14,582 nt of DNA from UBA11136 sp964482135 (GTDB lineage Bacteria > Pseudomonadota > Alphaproteobacteria > UBA11136), in NCBI GenBank assembly GCA_964482135.1, contig CAYZWF010000047.1, forward strand, positions 1-14,582. Direction: 5' to 3'. Shown here piece by piece: positions 6,092-14,179 of this stretch. The notes under the pieces are model-generated. The model had not been told where the DNA came from and made no database searches. It saw only the letters and a program-made list of their open reading frames with translations. Every line of letters begins with the position of its first letter. Within the stretch, counting starts at the first letter, position 1. The position numbers and the translations under genes are program-made.

Positions 6092-7372
6092 ATGAAAGCT
6101 TTCTTCCTCACATCCTCCTTCCGGCATTCCCTCTCCCCGGTCCTTGCCGTCATGGCCGTGCTGCTGGTTCTGTTCTCCGCCTCTCCGGCGCTGGCCAAAT
6201 ACGCCGCCATCATCGTTGACGCCGATACCGGCGTGGTCCTGCACGAGGTCAATGCCGACACCCGGAACTATCCGGCCTCGCTGACCAAGATGATGACCCT
6301 CTACATGGCCTTCGCCGCGCTGGAGAACGGACGCTTCACCCTCGACCAGAAATTACGCACTTCCAAACGGGCGAGCGGCCAGGCGCCCTCGAAACTGGGG
6401 CTAAAGAAGGGCGAGACCCTTACCGTGCGCGACGCCATTCTTGCCCTGGTGACGAAATCAGCCAATGACGTGGCCACCGTCATCGCCGAAACCCTGGGCG
6501 GAGACGAGGTCAATTTCGCCCGTATGATGACGCGCAAGGCCAAGGAAATGGGCATGTCGAGCACCACTTTCCGCAATGCCTCGGGTCTGCCCAACCGGCG
6601 CCAGCGTTCCACCGCACGCGACCTCTCGGTGCTGGCGCGGGGACTGCTCACCGACCACCCCGAATATTATCATTTCTTTTCCGCCCGGTCCTTTTCCTGG
6701 AACGGCAAAACCTACAAGAACCACAACAAGATGCTGAAGACCTATAACGGGACCGATGGCATCAAGACCGGCTATATCCGGGCTTCGGGGTTCAATCTCG
6801 CGGCCTCGGCGGTGCGCCATAACCGGCGTCTGGTGGGTGTAGTCATGGGGGGGCGCTCGGCCAAGTCGCGCAACGTCCATATGGCCAAGCTCCTGGACAA
6901 GGGGTTCCGGTCCATCCGTTCCGGCGTTGCCATGACGGAGATGGGCGAGGACCAGAAACAGGCCCTTCTGGAAGCCAAGGAAAAGGAACAACAGGCCACC
7001 GCCGCCAAAACGGCGAAGAAAGTGAAGGCGGCGAGGACGGCGGGAACGGCGGAGATAACGCCTGAGAAAAAGGTCCGCAAGGCGGTGTGGGGGGTACAGG
7101 TGGGAGCCTTCTCACGCTATGCCCCGGCCCATCTCGCCGCCAGCAGTGCGGCGCGGCGCTTACCCGCTTTGCTGGGGGGCGCCAGGGTGGTGGTTCTGCC
7201 GCAGAAAGAGGCATCGGGCATGATCTACCGCGCCCGCCTCATGGGGCTTGATGAAACCAAGGCGCGCGACGCCTGCGAGGAACTGAAAAGGGATAATTTC
7301 GGATGTGTGGCCGTACCGCCCAGGGGTAAGATCTCCGCCGCCCTGTCGAGCAAACAGACGGCGCGCGAATAA
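6092..7372 (+). CDS. D-alanyl-D-alanine carboxypeptidase (class C-type low-mass PBP) with SPOR domain
   Basis: This secreted serine peptidase (S11 family) trims the terminal D-Ala of peptidoglycan stem peptides. A signal peptide spans residues 1-35, with a hydrophobic core and cleavage expected after A-L-A. The three active-site motifs are intact: S63-L-T-K66, S123-A-N125 and K225-T-G227. A Lys/Ala-rich linker (about 295-335) leads to a C-terminal SPOR domain (about 337-416), recognisable by its V-W-G-V-Q-V-G-A-F start. SPOR domains bind denuded glycan strands, so the enzyme is probably directed to the division septum. The ATG at 6092 is used because it gives a complete signal peptide. AAGGAC lies rather far upstream (13 bases). 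Its stop is three bases from the stop of the converging mutase gene. Confidence 0.93.
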   Translation: MKAFFLTSSFRHSLSPVLAVMAVLLVLFSASPALAKYAAIIVDADTGVVLHEVNADTRNYPASLTKMMTLYMAFAALENGRFTLDQKLRTSKRASGQAPSKLGLKKGETLTVRDAILALVTKSANDVATVIAETLGGDEVNFARMMTRKAKEMGMSSTTFRNASGLPNRRQRSTARDLSVLARGLLTDHPEYYHFFSARSFSWNGKTYKNHNKMLKTYNGTDGIKTGYIRASGFNLAASAVRHNRRLVGVVMGGRSAKSRNVHMAKLLDKGFRSIRSGVAMTEMGEDQKQALLEAKEKEQQATAAKTAKKVKAARTAGTAEITPEKKVRKAVWGVQVGAFSRYAPAHLAASSAARRLPALLGGARVVVLPQKEASGMIYRARLMGLDETKARDACEELKRDNFGCVAVPPRGKISAALSSKQTARE

Positions 7373-7375
7373 GCT

Positions 7376-8785
7376 CTAAAATTCCGGCGGCTCCACGCCG
7401 CTTTGCCGCAACTGCTCCACCAGATCGGTCTTGAGCCGTTCCAGACCTCCCTTGTCACCCGCCTCACAGCGCGCCACCAGAACCGCCTGGGTATTGGAAG
7501 CCCGCAGCAGCCACCAGCCGTCGGAGGTCTGCACCCGCACCCCGTCCATGTCATTGATCTCCGTCCCCGCGGCCGCAAGCCGCGCCTTGACCTCATCGAT
7601 GACGGCGAACTTGCGCGTATCGGCGCAATCGAAGCGCAGTTCCGGCGTATTCACCACCTTGGGCAGACGTTTGCGCAAATCGGCCAGGCTTTCGCCCCCG
7701 CGCGCCACCACGCGCAACAGGCGCACCGCCGCGTAGAGGGCATCGTCATAGCCGAAATAGCGGTCGGCGAAAAAAATATGACCGCTCATCTCACCCGCCA
7801 GCGGCGCGCCGGTCTCCGCCATCTGCGCCTTGATCAGGGAATGGCCGGTGCGCCCCATCAGCGGTGTGCCGCCCATACGCGCGATCTCGTCGAACAGCAC
7901 CTGACTCGCCTTGACGTCGGCGATGATGGTGGCGCCGGGCATGTCCTCCAGAACTTCACCGGCCAGGGCCACCATGAGCTGGTCGCCCCACAGGATCTCG
8001 CCCTCGCCATCGACAACGCCGATGCGGTCGCCGTCGCCGTCGAAAGCAATCCCCAGATCACAGCCCTCGCGCCGCACCGTATCTTGCAATTGCGCCAGAT
8101 TCTCGGCCACGGTGGGGTCGGGGTGATGGCTGGGAAAGCTGCCGTCGATGGTCTCGTTGAGCAGGATATGAGTCCCCGGAAGGCGCTGTGTCAGCCGCAC
8201 CATGATCTCGCCGGCGGCGCCATTTCCGGCGTCCCAGGCCACCTTGAGCTGCGCGCCCTGTGGCTCTCCCTCCGATGCCACGTCATAGGCCGCCGCCAGA
8301 ATATCGAGATACGGCTCATCCACCGAGATTTCCGAACTTTCCGCCGCTTCCCCATTCCCCGCGAAGGCACCTCGCGCCGCCACCTCACCCAGGCGCTGGA
8401 TGTCGGGCCCGAAGAAGGGCTTGCCGCCGAGCATCATCTTGAAACCATTATGGTCGGGGGGGTTGTGGGAGCCGGTAATCATGATGCCGCCATCGGCGGA
8501 GAGATGGTGGATAGCAAAATAGAGCATGGGCGTCGGCCCCAGCCCCACCCGTTTCGCCGCTATCCCGGCCTGGTTCAGCCCCTCCACCACCGCCGCTTCC
8601 ATCTGCGGCGATGTGGTGCGGCCGTCATACCCCACACAAACCGTGGTGGCGCCGGTTTCTCCGGCTATGGTGCCGAAGGCCCGGCCCAGGGCGCGGGCAT
8701 CGTCCGGGCTCAGCGTCTCGCCGACGATGCCGCGCACGTCGTATTCGCGCAGGATCGTGGGATCGAAATTGTGGGGGGACGGCAT
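7376..8785 (-). CDS. Phosphomannomutase/phosphoglucomutase
   Basis: The enzyme interconverts hexose 6- and 1-phosphates (mannose or glucose) in the cytosol through a phosphoserine. The 469 residues match the AlgC/ManB type of the alpha-D-phosphohexomutase family. The phosphoserine loop T-G-S106-H-N-P is at 104-109, the metal-binding D-G-D-G-D-R is at 249-254, and the phosphate-binding R-A-S-N-T stretch lies near the C-terminus. The sugar-binding loop, which carries G-E-M-S-G-H in this family, is also present. The start at 8785 has a perfect AGGAGG site five bases upstream. That site lies immediately downstream of, and adjoins, the stop codon of ugd (8796-8798), implying translational coupling. 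It is the last gene of the probable galU-ugd-mutase operon. Preference for mannose or glucose cannot be told from sequence alone. Confidence 0.95.
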   Translation of the reverse strand: MPSPHNFDPTILREYDVRGIVGETLSPDDARALGRAFGTIAGETGATTVCVGYDGRTTSPQMEAAVVEGLNQAGIAAKRVGLGPTPMLYFAIHHLSADGGIMITGSHNPPDHNGFKMMLGGKPFFGPDIQRLGEVAARGAFAGNGEAAESSEISVDEPYLDILAAAYDVASEGEPQGAQLKVAWDAGNGAAGEIMVRLTQRLPGTHILLNETIDGSFPSHHPDPTVAENLAQLQDTVRREGCDLGIAFDGDGDRIGVVDGEGEILWGDQLMVALAGEVLEDMPGATIIADVKASQVLFDEIARMGGTPLMGRTGHSLIKAQMAETGAPLAGEMSGHIFFADRYFGYDDALYAAVRLLRVVARGGESLADLRKRLPKVVNTPELRFDCADTRKFAVIDEVKARLAAAGTEINDMDGVRVQTSDGWWLLRASNTQAVLVARCEAGDKGGLERLKTDLVEQLRQSGVEPPEF

Positions 8786-8795
8786 GGCCGCCTCC

Positions 8796-10124
8796 TTATT
8801 CTTTATTGCCGAACGCGCTGCCGGGGCGGCCGATACTGGAATATGTGAATCCGGCGGCCTTCATCTCTCCCGGATCATAGATATTGCGCAAATCCACCAG
8901 AACCGGCTCCTCTAACAGCGACTTGACCCGCTCCAGGTCAAGCGCCCGGAATTCGTTCCATTCGGTGAGGATGGCCAGCACATGGGCGTCCTTCATGGTC
9001 TCGTAGGCATCCTTGCACCACACCACATCGTCGAGAAGCTCCTTGGCTTCCTCCATGCCTTCGGGATCGAAGGCGCGCACGGTGGCGCCCGCCACCTGCA
9101 GGGCGGGGATGATTGCGAGGCTGGGGCTGTCGCGCATATCATCGGTATTGGGTTTGAAGGTAAGACCAAGCACGGCGACGGTGCGGCCTTTCACCGAGCC
9201 GCCACAAGCAGCGATGATGCGCTCGGCCATATGCTGTTTGCGGGCGTCGTTGGAGGCCACCACATGTTCGACGATGCCCAGCGGCGTCTTGGCTTCCTGA
9301 GCGGTGCGCACCAGGGCCAGCGTATCCTTGGGAAAGCACGAACCGCCATAGCCGGGACCGGGATGCAGGAACTTGCGCCCGATACGGCCATCCAGCCCCA
9401 TCCCCCGGGCCACGTCGTGAACGTCGGCGCCCACCTTATCGCAAAGATCGGCAATCTCGTTGATATAGGTGATCTTGGTGGCGAGAAAGGCGTTGGCGGC
9501 GTATTTGATGAGTTCCGCAGTCTCGCGCCGGGTAAACAGGATCGGCGTCTCGATCAGATAAAGCGGATTATAGAGATGACGCATGAGGTCGCGGGCGCGG
9601 TCGGTTTCGGCCCCGATCACCACCCGGTCGGGACGCATGAAATCGTTGATGGCCGAGCCCTCGCGCAGGAATTCCGGGTTCGACACCACGTCGAAATCGG
9701 CATCCTTGCGGGTATTGCGGATGATGGTCTCCACCTCGCGGCCGGTGCCCACCGGCACCGTGGATTTGGTCACCACCGCCGTATAGCCGTCCAGGGCAGT
9801 GGCAATCTCTTCGGCCGCGGCGAACACATAGGAAAGGTCGGCATGGCCGTCGCCGCGCCGGCTCGGCGTACCGACGGCGATGAAAACGGCATCGGCCTTG
9901 GCCACGGCCTCCTTCAAGTCAGTGGTAAAGGACAGCCGCCCGGCCTCGGCGTTGGCCTGCACCATTTCCTCGAGACCGGGCTCGTAAATGGGAATCTCGC
10001 CCTGACGCAGGCGCTCAATCTTGTCCGCATCCTTGTCGACGCAGACCACGTCGACGCCGAACTCCGAAAAACAGGTGCCGGAGACAAGCCCCACGTACCC
10101 GGTGCCGATCATGGCGATATGCAT
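8796..10124 (-). CDS. ugd: UDP-glucose 6-dehydrogenase
   Basis: It oxidises UDP-glucose to UDP-glucuronate in two NAD-dependent steps. The 442-residue product has the Rossmann start M-I-G-T-G-Y-V-G-L (5-13), the catalytic Lys region with K207 in L-I-K-Y-A-A-N-A-F, and the catalytic C263 in G-Y-G-G-S-C-F-P-K-D. The UDP-binding C-terminal domain carries L-G-L-T-F-K-P-N-T-D-D-M-R-D-S-P. AGGAAAG lies eight bases before the ATG. It sits 47 bases after galU, whose product supplies its substrate, and its stop is followed at once by the mutase ribosome binding site. UDP-glucuronate feeds capsule, exopolysaccharide or lipid A-type glycans, but no glycosyltransferase lies in the window to say which. 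Confidence 0.97.
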   Translation of the reverse strand: MHIAMIGTGYVGLVSGTCFSEFGVDVVCVDKDADKIERLRQGEIPIYEPGLEEMVQANAEAGRLSFTTDLKEAVAKADAVFIAVGTPSRRGDGHADLSYVFAAAEEIATALDGYTAVVTKSTVPVGTGREVETIIRNTRKDADFDVVSNPEFLREGSAINDFMRPDRVVIGAETDRARDLMRHLYNPLYLIETPILFTRRETAELIKYAANAFLATKITYINEIADLCDKVGADVHDVARGMGLDGRIGRKFLHPGPGYGGSCFPKDTLALVRTAQEAKTPLGIVEHVVASNDARKQHMAERIIAACGGSVKGRTVAVLGLTFKPNTDDMRDSPSLAIIPALQVAGATVRAFDPEGMEEAKELLDDVVWCKDAYETMKDAHVLAILTEWNEFRALDLERVKSLLEEPVLVDLRNIYDPGEMKAAGFTYSSIGRPGSAFGNKE

Positions 10125-10171
10125 GGCGTTATCTTTCCTGTCTGGACGTTACGGTCATAAAGAACGGCAGC

Positions 10172-11092
10172 CTACACGAAGGCCTTACAGAGGGCGGCAA
10201 CGGCGTCCCGCAAATCGTCCCGGTCTTGGGCGTAGGCCATATTGGCCCTGAGATATCCTATTTTATCGCCACAGTCGAATCGCTCGCCGTGGAAGCGCAG
10301 CCCATGAAACGGCATGACACCTATCATCCCGGCCAGGGCGTCGGTAAGCTGGATTTCACCGCCCGCGCCACGTTCTCCGGCCTCCAACAGTTCAAACACC
10401 CGGGGCTGCAGGATATAGCGCCCGATCACCGACAGGGTGGAAGGCGCTTGCGATGGGTCGGGCTTTTCCACCAGCCCCGCCACCGCCACCAGCGCGCCCG
10501 TTTCCCCCGTATCTCCTCCAGATGTTTTCTCTTCCATCTCTCCGGCAGCTCCGCCGGAACCGGGATCGACGATGCCATAGCGGTTGATGTGTTCGCGGGG
10601 CACGTCCTCCACCGCCACCAGATTGCCGCCAACCTTGCCGTAAGCCGCCATCATCTGTTGCAAACAGGGAGTTTCATCGAGAACCATATCGTCGGGAAGC
10701 AACACCGCGAAGGGCTCGTCGCCCACCTGTTCGCGGGCGCACCACACGGCATGGCCCAGCCCCAGGGGCTGGGGCTGCAACACGCAGGTAATGCGCTCAC
10801 CCAAAGCGGCCAAAGCGCGCGATTCCCGCAACAGACCGTCCTGGCCCTTTTCTTCCAGGACATGGTCGAGAGCCGGAGCGGGGCCGAAATGGGCCTCGAT
10901 GGCCTCCTTGCCCGGCGCGGTGACGAAGATGAACTCCTCGATCCCGGCGCTTGCCGCCTCTTCCACCGCCCACTGGATCAGGGGCTTATCCACCACGGGC
11001 AGCATTTCCTTGGGCATCGCCCTGGTGGCGGGAAGAAACCGCGTGCCCAGCCCCGCCACCGGAAAAACCGCCTTACGTACCGGCTGCGTCAT
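10172..11092 (-). CDS. galU: UTP-glucose-1-phosphate uridylyltransferase
   Basis: GalU makes UDP-glucose from glucose-1-phosphate and UTP. The 306-residue protein carries the nucleotide-binding G-L-G-T-R-F-L-P-A-T (14-23), P-K-E-M-L-P-V-V-D-K-P (27-37), the P-D-D-M-V-L-D region (133-139), V-E-K-P (208-211) and the G-E-R-F-D-C-G-D-K motif (269-277). It is slightly longer than the usual size of about 290 residues. The extra length is a Gly/Glu/Thr-rich insert at about 179-199, between the N-R-Y-G-I-V-D-P motif and V-E-K-P, which I do not expect in GalU. The start ATG at 11092 has GGGGAA only three bases upstream, and a TGA stop lies six codons before it, so no earlier start exists. It is followed by ugd after 47 bases. 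Confidence 0.96.
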   Translation of the reverse strand: MTQPVRKAVFPVAGLGTRFLPATRAMPKEMLPVVDKPLIQWAVEEAASAGIEEFIFVTAPGKEAIEAHFGPAPALDHVLEEKGQDGLLRESRALAALGERITCVLQPQPLGLGHAVWCAREQVGDEPFAVLLPDDMVLDETPCLQQMMAAYGKVGGNLVAVEDVPREHINRYGIVDPGSGGAAGEMEEKTSGGDTGETGALVAVAGLVEKPDPSQAPSTLSVIGRYILQPRVFELLEAGERGAGGEIQLTDALAGMIGVMPFHGLRFHGERFDCGDKIGYLRANMAYAQDRDDLRDAVAALCKAFV

Positions 11093-11228
11093 CCGTTCCC
11101 CAGTTCAAAACCAAAAAATGCCCAAAATCAAAAAATCCAGCCGCCCCGTTGCCGGGAAGATCAGCCTCCGCTGGTTGTGCCATGGCGCGCCGCAGGGATG
11201 CAAGCGCGGCCTCGTTTTCCCGCCTCAT
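11073..11228 (-). CDS. Possible 51-residue ORF overlapping dnaJ-like stop and galU start
   Basis: An ATG at 11228 overlaps the TGA stop of the upstream membrane J-protein as ATGA, and the frame runs 51 codons to a TAA inside galU (11073-11075), ending 20 bases past the galU start. The predicted product is charged and alanine-rich at the N-terminus (Met-Arg-Arg-Glu-Asn-Glu-Ala-Ala), with an aromatic segment G-F-F-D-F-G-H-F in the second half. I see no known motif. There is no proper ribosome binding site, because GGGGGA abuts the ATG, so it would depend on coupling with dnaJ. GC at third codon positions is mixed, so it could be noise. Confidence 0.3.
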   Translation of the reverse strand: MRRENEAALASLRRAMAQPAEADLPGNGAAGFFDFGHFLVLNWGTDDAAGT

Positions 11229-11761
11229 TCCCCCAGCAAAAGATCGCGGGCCTGATTGATGCGGGTGGCCAGCCAGTTGGAGCCGCCCTGGTCGGGATGG
11301 GTCTTCACCATCAGCCGGTGATGGGCGTCGCGGATCTCGTCCTCGCTGGCGCCCTCGTCGAGCCCGAGAATTTCCAACGCCTCCTGGCGGGTCATTTCAC
11401 CGTCCTGGCCGCCGCCGCCCGGACCGCCGGCTCCTCCCGCGCCACCATCCCGGAAGAACTGGCACTCCTCCTTGGCCTGTTTCACCTGCCTCCAGATACC
11501 GTGCCAGCGCAGGGCCAGAATCGCCCATCCCGTCAGGCCGCCAAGCGCCGCGCTGAGCCGCCCCGTGGCCGCCAAAAAGACCAGCACCCCGGCGCCGATA
11601 ATCAGCAACGACCGTTTGAGGATGCGCGCCATCACCGCGGGATCGGCTTCGGCAAAGCCCCGCATCAACAACAGCAGACCCACCAGCAGGAGAATTCCCG
11701 ATATAAAATAGACCGCCACTTGGGAGACACCCTTTCCCGCCATAAAACACAAGAGCGCCAT
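11225..11761 (-). CDS. Membrane-anchored DnaJ-domain protein (Tim14/DjlA-like)
   Basis: The 178-residue product has an N-terminal hydrophobic region with helices at about 15-33 and 51-66, and a third possible one at 70-86. A basic/acidic segment and a Gly-rich linker (106-118) follow, then a short C-terminal J-domain (123-176). The J-domain has the H155-P-D157 motif that stimulates Hsp70 ATPase, preceded by M-V-K-T and followed by Q-G-G-S. Such membrane J-proteins are recognised in alphaproteobacteria as relatives of mitochondrial Tim14. The target and partner DnaK are not in the window. The ATG at 11761 has only AAGG upstream; the next in-frame ATG at 11743 has nothing. It is first in the probable transcript that continues through galU, ugd and the mutase gene. 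Confidence 0.85.
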   Translation of the reverse strand: MALLCFMAGKGVSQVAVYFISGILLLVGLLLLMRGFAEADPAVMARILKRSLLIIGAGVLVFLAATGRLSAALGGLTGWAILALRWHGIWRQVKQAKEECQFFRDGGAGGAGGPGGGGQDGEMTRQEALEILGLDEGASEDEIRDAHHRLMVKTHPDQGGSNWLATRINQARDLLLGE

Positions 11762-11889
11762 TCTACGGCCTTAACGGAGCGAGGTCACGAGAACCCCATG
11801 GCGAGCAGAACTTTCGGCGCCCGGCTCTTGGCCTCCCGCGCCGAAACCATCTACACTTGCATTCGAATATTTCTTCCGGGCTGCATGTC

Positions 11890-12375
11890 ATGGATGCAAA
11901 CGACTATCCAAAGGACGATAACCTTCGGCTGATCCTCTCCGTGGGCCATGAAGAGTGGCTGCGGGAAAAAATCACCAAGACCAGACGCCTGATCCTTTTC
12001 CTTAGTATAGCCCTGGTTCTGGGTATTGGCTGGATGGCGGGAGTTGTAACCTATGCCACCGAGCCCCGGAATGAAGGCCCACCATGCATCTCCCTGAAGG
12101 AAGGCGGGGTGCTCAAGGAACTTGTTCGCGAGGGATCTGTTCCCCCCGATACCACGTTATGTCCGGCAGAAAATAGCGCACCTGATATTACGGGCGGAGA
12201 ACGGAACTGGCAGGAGACCATTGTTGCCGCGGCCCTGCTCCTCCTCACAGTGCTGGCCGTTGTCATGATTCTATACTCGGCCATTGAACTATTCCAAAGC
12301 CTCCATAAGCTCAAAAACTACAGGCTTTACCTTTTGGATCACCGTGAATTCATGAATAAATACAACAGGTTGTAG
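11890..12375 (+). CDS. Two-helix membrane protein, 161 residues, unknown function
   Basis: I do not recognise the family. The protein has a charged cytosolic N-terminus (1-32), a hydrophobic helix (33-56), a polar loop with two cysteines (C66 and C91) that should lie outside the membrane and could pair, a second helix (110-135), and a basic, Tyr- and Leu-rich tail (136-161). ATG 11890 is preferred; a TTG at 11857 in the same frame adds only 11 residues. The ribosome binding site is weak. It diverges from the J-protein gene across 128 bases and converges on the DUF3179 gene with a five-base gap. Codon use is less GC-rich than in the neighbours, with codons such as ATA and TTA, so it may be a later acquisition. 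Confidence 0.65.
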   Translation: MDANDYPKDDNLRLILSVGHEEWLREKITKTRRLILFLSIALVLGIGWMAGVVTYATEPRNEGPPCISLKEGGVLKELVREGSVPPDTTLCPAENSAPDITGGERNWQETIVAAALLLLTVLAVVMILYSAIELFQSLHKLKNYRLYLLDHREFMNKYNRL

Positions 12376-12380
12376 CGTAT

Positions 12381-13460
12381 CTATTCCAGATGCAGCACGC
12401 CCTCGGGGTGAAAGGCGGTAAAGGCGAAGGCGAAGCTCACGTCATAAACCACGTCCTCCAGCCCCCCGTCAGTACGCCGCTGCACCGTCACGTTGCCCAC
12501 GTCGCGGCCGCGCGCGATGCGGGCATTGTCCAGGGCCGAGTTCTGGCCCGGACTCCAGGTAAAGACCAGATCACCCACACTCAAAGAACCGCGTTCGTGC
12601 AACAGATCGAGGCTCCAGGCCTCGTCCCCCACCACCACCACCCGGGCCAGCGGCGCGATACCCTCGGGAGTCTTACCGGAATAGAGAAAGGGCCGGCCGC
12701 TGTCGTAACCCACATAGGGGTTGCGGCCATAGGAACGCAAAGACGGATTTCCCGGCACCAGAACCTTGCCTGCCTTTTTCGCTTCCGCCGCGCGATGGCG
12801 GAAACGATCGAATGATTCGATGCGCGAGGGCAGCATGGTGAGTTCCGCGCCGGTCAATTCACCGACAATGGCCTCGCCCAAAAACTGCTGCCACCAGCTT
12901 TCGCTCTGGCGGTCGTACATCACCATGTCGGAACGGCGGAGCTTTCCCGTAGTGCCGAAATCAAGCACCCACTCGCGGCCCGCGAAAGACAGGCGGCGGT
13001 CGAAAACGATGGAGGAATTGCACAGGGGGCAAAAGGTTACGGCCACGGGCACCCCGCCCACCGTATCATTGACGATTTCGTGCCAGATCAGCACGCTTAA
13101 GGGATAGGCCCGCATCTCGCCATTCATCGTCAGGCTGATGACGGGCTCGTCACGTCCCAGACCCCGGGCCTTGTCCATGGCGACAAAATGGGGGCGGTCG
13201 ATGGCGGGAATACCGTCCTTGGGCGGTCCGCCGGAGAAAATCTCCGATAGTTCCACCGAATGTTTCGAGAAATCGGTGCGCGGCCACTCCCGCAGCCATG
13301 ACCGGGTCACGGGGTCCGGCCCACCGTCACGGTCCGCGGCTCCGGCTTCTGAAAATCCAGTGCCCAGAACCCCCTCCTCCAGGAGGATGATTGCCAGCAT
13401 CGCCACGGCGGCAACCGCCACCACCGGCACGAACAGACGGGAAAAGGAACAGGAAATCAT
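12381..13460 (-). CDS. DUF3179-family protein, probably membrane-tethered or exported
   Basis: The product is 359 residues from ATG 13460. A longer frame reaches 13583, but its start sits in the terminator hairpin and its extra residues are not family-like. Residues 8-30 form a hydrophobic helix typical of a signal peptide or anchor, with no clear cleavage site. The mature part has the DUF3179 hallmark F-C-P-L-C-N-S-S (143-150), a histidine in L-I-W-H-E-I (125-130), a D-R-Q-S-E-S-W-W-Q-Q-F stretch (183-193) and a C-terminal domain with conserved aromatic residues. The C-P-L-C pair could bind metal or act in redox chemistry, but the function of the family is not known to me. It has no strong ribosome binding site. 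The terminator just beyond belongs to the DUF1097 gene upstream of it. Confidence 0.85.
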   Translation of the reverse strand: MISCSFSRLFVPVVAVAAVAMLAIILLEEGVLGTGFSEAGAADRDGGPDPVTRSWLREWPRTDFSKHSVELSEIFSGGPPKDGIPAIDRPHFVAMDKARGLGRDEPVISLTMNGEMRAYPLSVLIWHEIVNDTVGGVPVAVTFCPLCNSSIVFDRRLSFAGREWVLDFGTTGKLRRSDMVMYDRQSESWWQQFLGEAIVGELTGAELTMLPSRIESFDRFRHRAAEAKKAGKVLVPGNPSLRSYGRNPYVGYDSGRPFLYSGKTPEGIAPLARVVVVGDEAWSLDLLHERGSLSVGDLVFTWSPGQNSALDNARIARGRDVGNVTVQRRTDGGLEDVVYDVSFAFAFTAFHPEGVLHLE

Positions 13461-13561
13461 GGCGCCATCATGCCCGGCACGGCGCCATACAGGCAAATCA
13501 CATGAAGGTGAAGAGTGCGCGGCCCCCGTTGGCGCCCCTCGAGCCCTGGGACTCCAGGCAT

Positions 13562-13607
13562 AAAAAAACCCGTCCCCCGCCATAATGGCGGGAAACGGGG
13601 TCTTTTT
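13562..13607 (-). terminator. Rho-independent terminator downstream of the DUF1097 gene
   Basis: CCCGCC (13576-13581) and GGCGGG (13587-13592) pair across a five-base loop. The outer ACCCGT and ACGGGGT extend the stem with one bulge. Seven A residues (13562-13568) flank the left side and a T run flanks the right side, so the hairpin can act on either strand. On the minus strand it follows the 13676-14179 gene by about 70 bases and precedes the DUF3179 gene. Confidence 0.85.
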
Positions 13608-13675
13608 AACGGGTTCCGTGCCCCTGCTCCCGGGGTGCTCGATGCCCCCCGGGACAAGGACCGGTCAAACGGACG

Positions 13676-14179
13676 TCAGTTGCCGCCCAACATGCCGGCG
13701 AGTCTGCCGGAAAGAGCCCCGAAGACCGCGCCGATAGCCAACGAGATAATGGCGACAGCGCCCGGATTGCTGAGATCGAGCGCCGAAGCGTCGAGGAAGA
13801 GCTCATCCGAGCCGAGAAGAGCGAGGCCCGCAGTGGTGGCATAGCCGTATACGGCGGCCGGGATATTGGCGAAGGCTTCAACCTGCGAAGCATAGACCAG
13901 GATGAATACCGTCACACCGACCCAAACCGGCACCGTCAGGGCGCCTATATCCACGTTGGCCGCCAGATTAAGGGCGACAACAGCGAGAACAGCCCCGAGA
14001 ATGTGCCCGACGATTCCCCCTTTCAGGGCATCTGCGTCGGCGCCTGAAGCGAAATAGCAGCCCCAGCCGATGAACACACCCCAAATCTGCATTGCGGGAC
14101 CAAGTGGCCCGAGAGCCAGCCAGGTGGCAACGAGGCCGAGGCCGCCGATACTGACTGACAAGGCGAGAATACTAGACAT
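13676..14179 (-). CDS. DUF1097 family membrane protein
   Basis: The 167-residue product has five to six predicted membrane helices, spread from residue 5 to the C-terminus, with a polar Gly-Ala-Asp-Ala-Asp-Ala-Leu-Lys loop (46-53). The pattern matches DUF1097 (PF06496), an uncharacterised family of small inner-membrane proteins, by my recognition and not by search. The start is ATG 14179, because an AGGGGGG-type site lies five bases upstream. A longer frame from 14239 exists but would start upstream of that site. It has its own terminator and a candidate promoter upstream, so it is probably a single-gene transcript. No partner is apparent. Confidence 0.8.
   Translation of the reverse strand: MSSILALSVSIGGLGLVATWLALGPLGPAMQIWGVFIGWGCYFASGADADALKGGIVGHILGAVLAVVALNLAANVDIGALTVPVWVGVTVFILVYASQVEAFANIPAAVYGYATTAGLALLGSDELFLDASALDLSNPGAVAIISLAIGAVFGALSGRLAGMLGGN

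Noticed and set aside
7403..8848. Long open frame on the plus strand (481 codons) opposite the hexomutase gene
   Set aside because: It is a shadow of the mutase and part of ugd; its protein is His/Arg/Ala-rich with no motif, as expected for antisense frames in GC-rich DNA.
8982..10160. Plus-strand open frame (392 codons) opposite ugd
   Set aside because: Antisense shadow of a well-identified gene, with no ribosome binding site or recognisable domain.
10226..11932. Plus-strand open frame of 568 codons across galU, the J-protein gene and beyond
   Set aside because: Longest shadow frame in the window, but it crosses two genes with intact motifs on the other strand and has no protein-like features.
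13461..13583. Longer start for the DUF3179 protein at 13583
   Set aside because: That ATG lies in the loop of the terminator hairpin and adds a non-conserved segment before a clear N-terminal hydrophobic helix.
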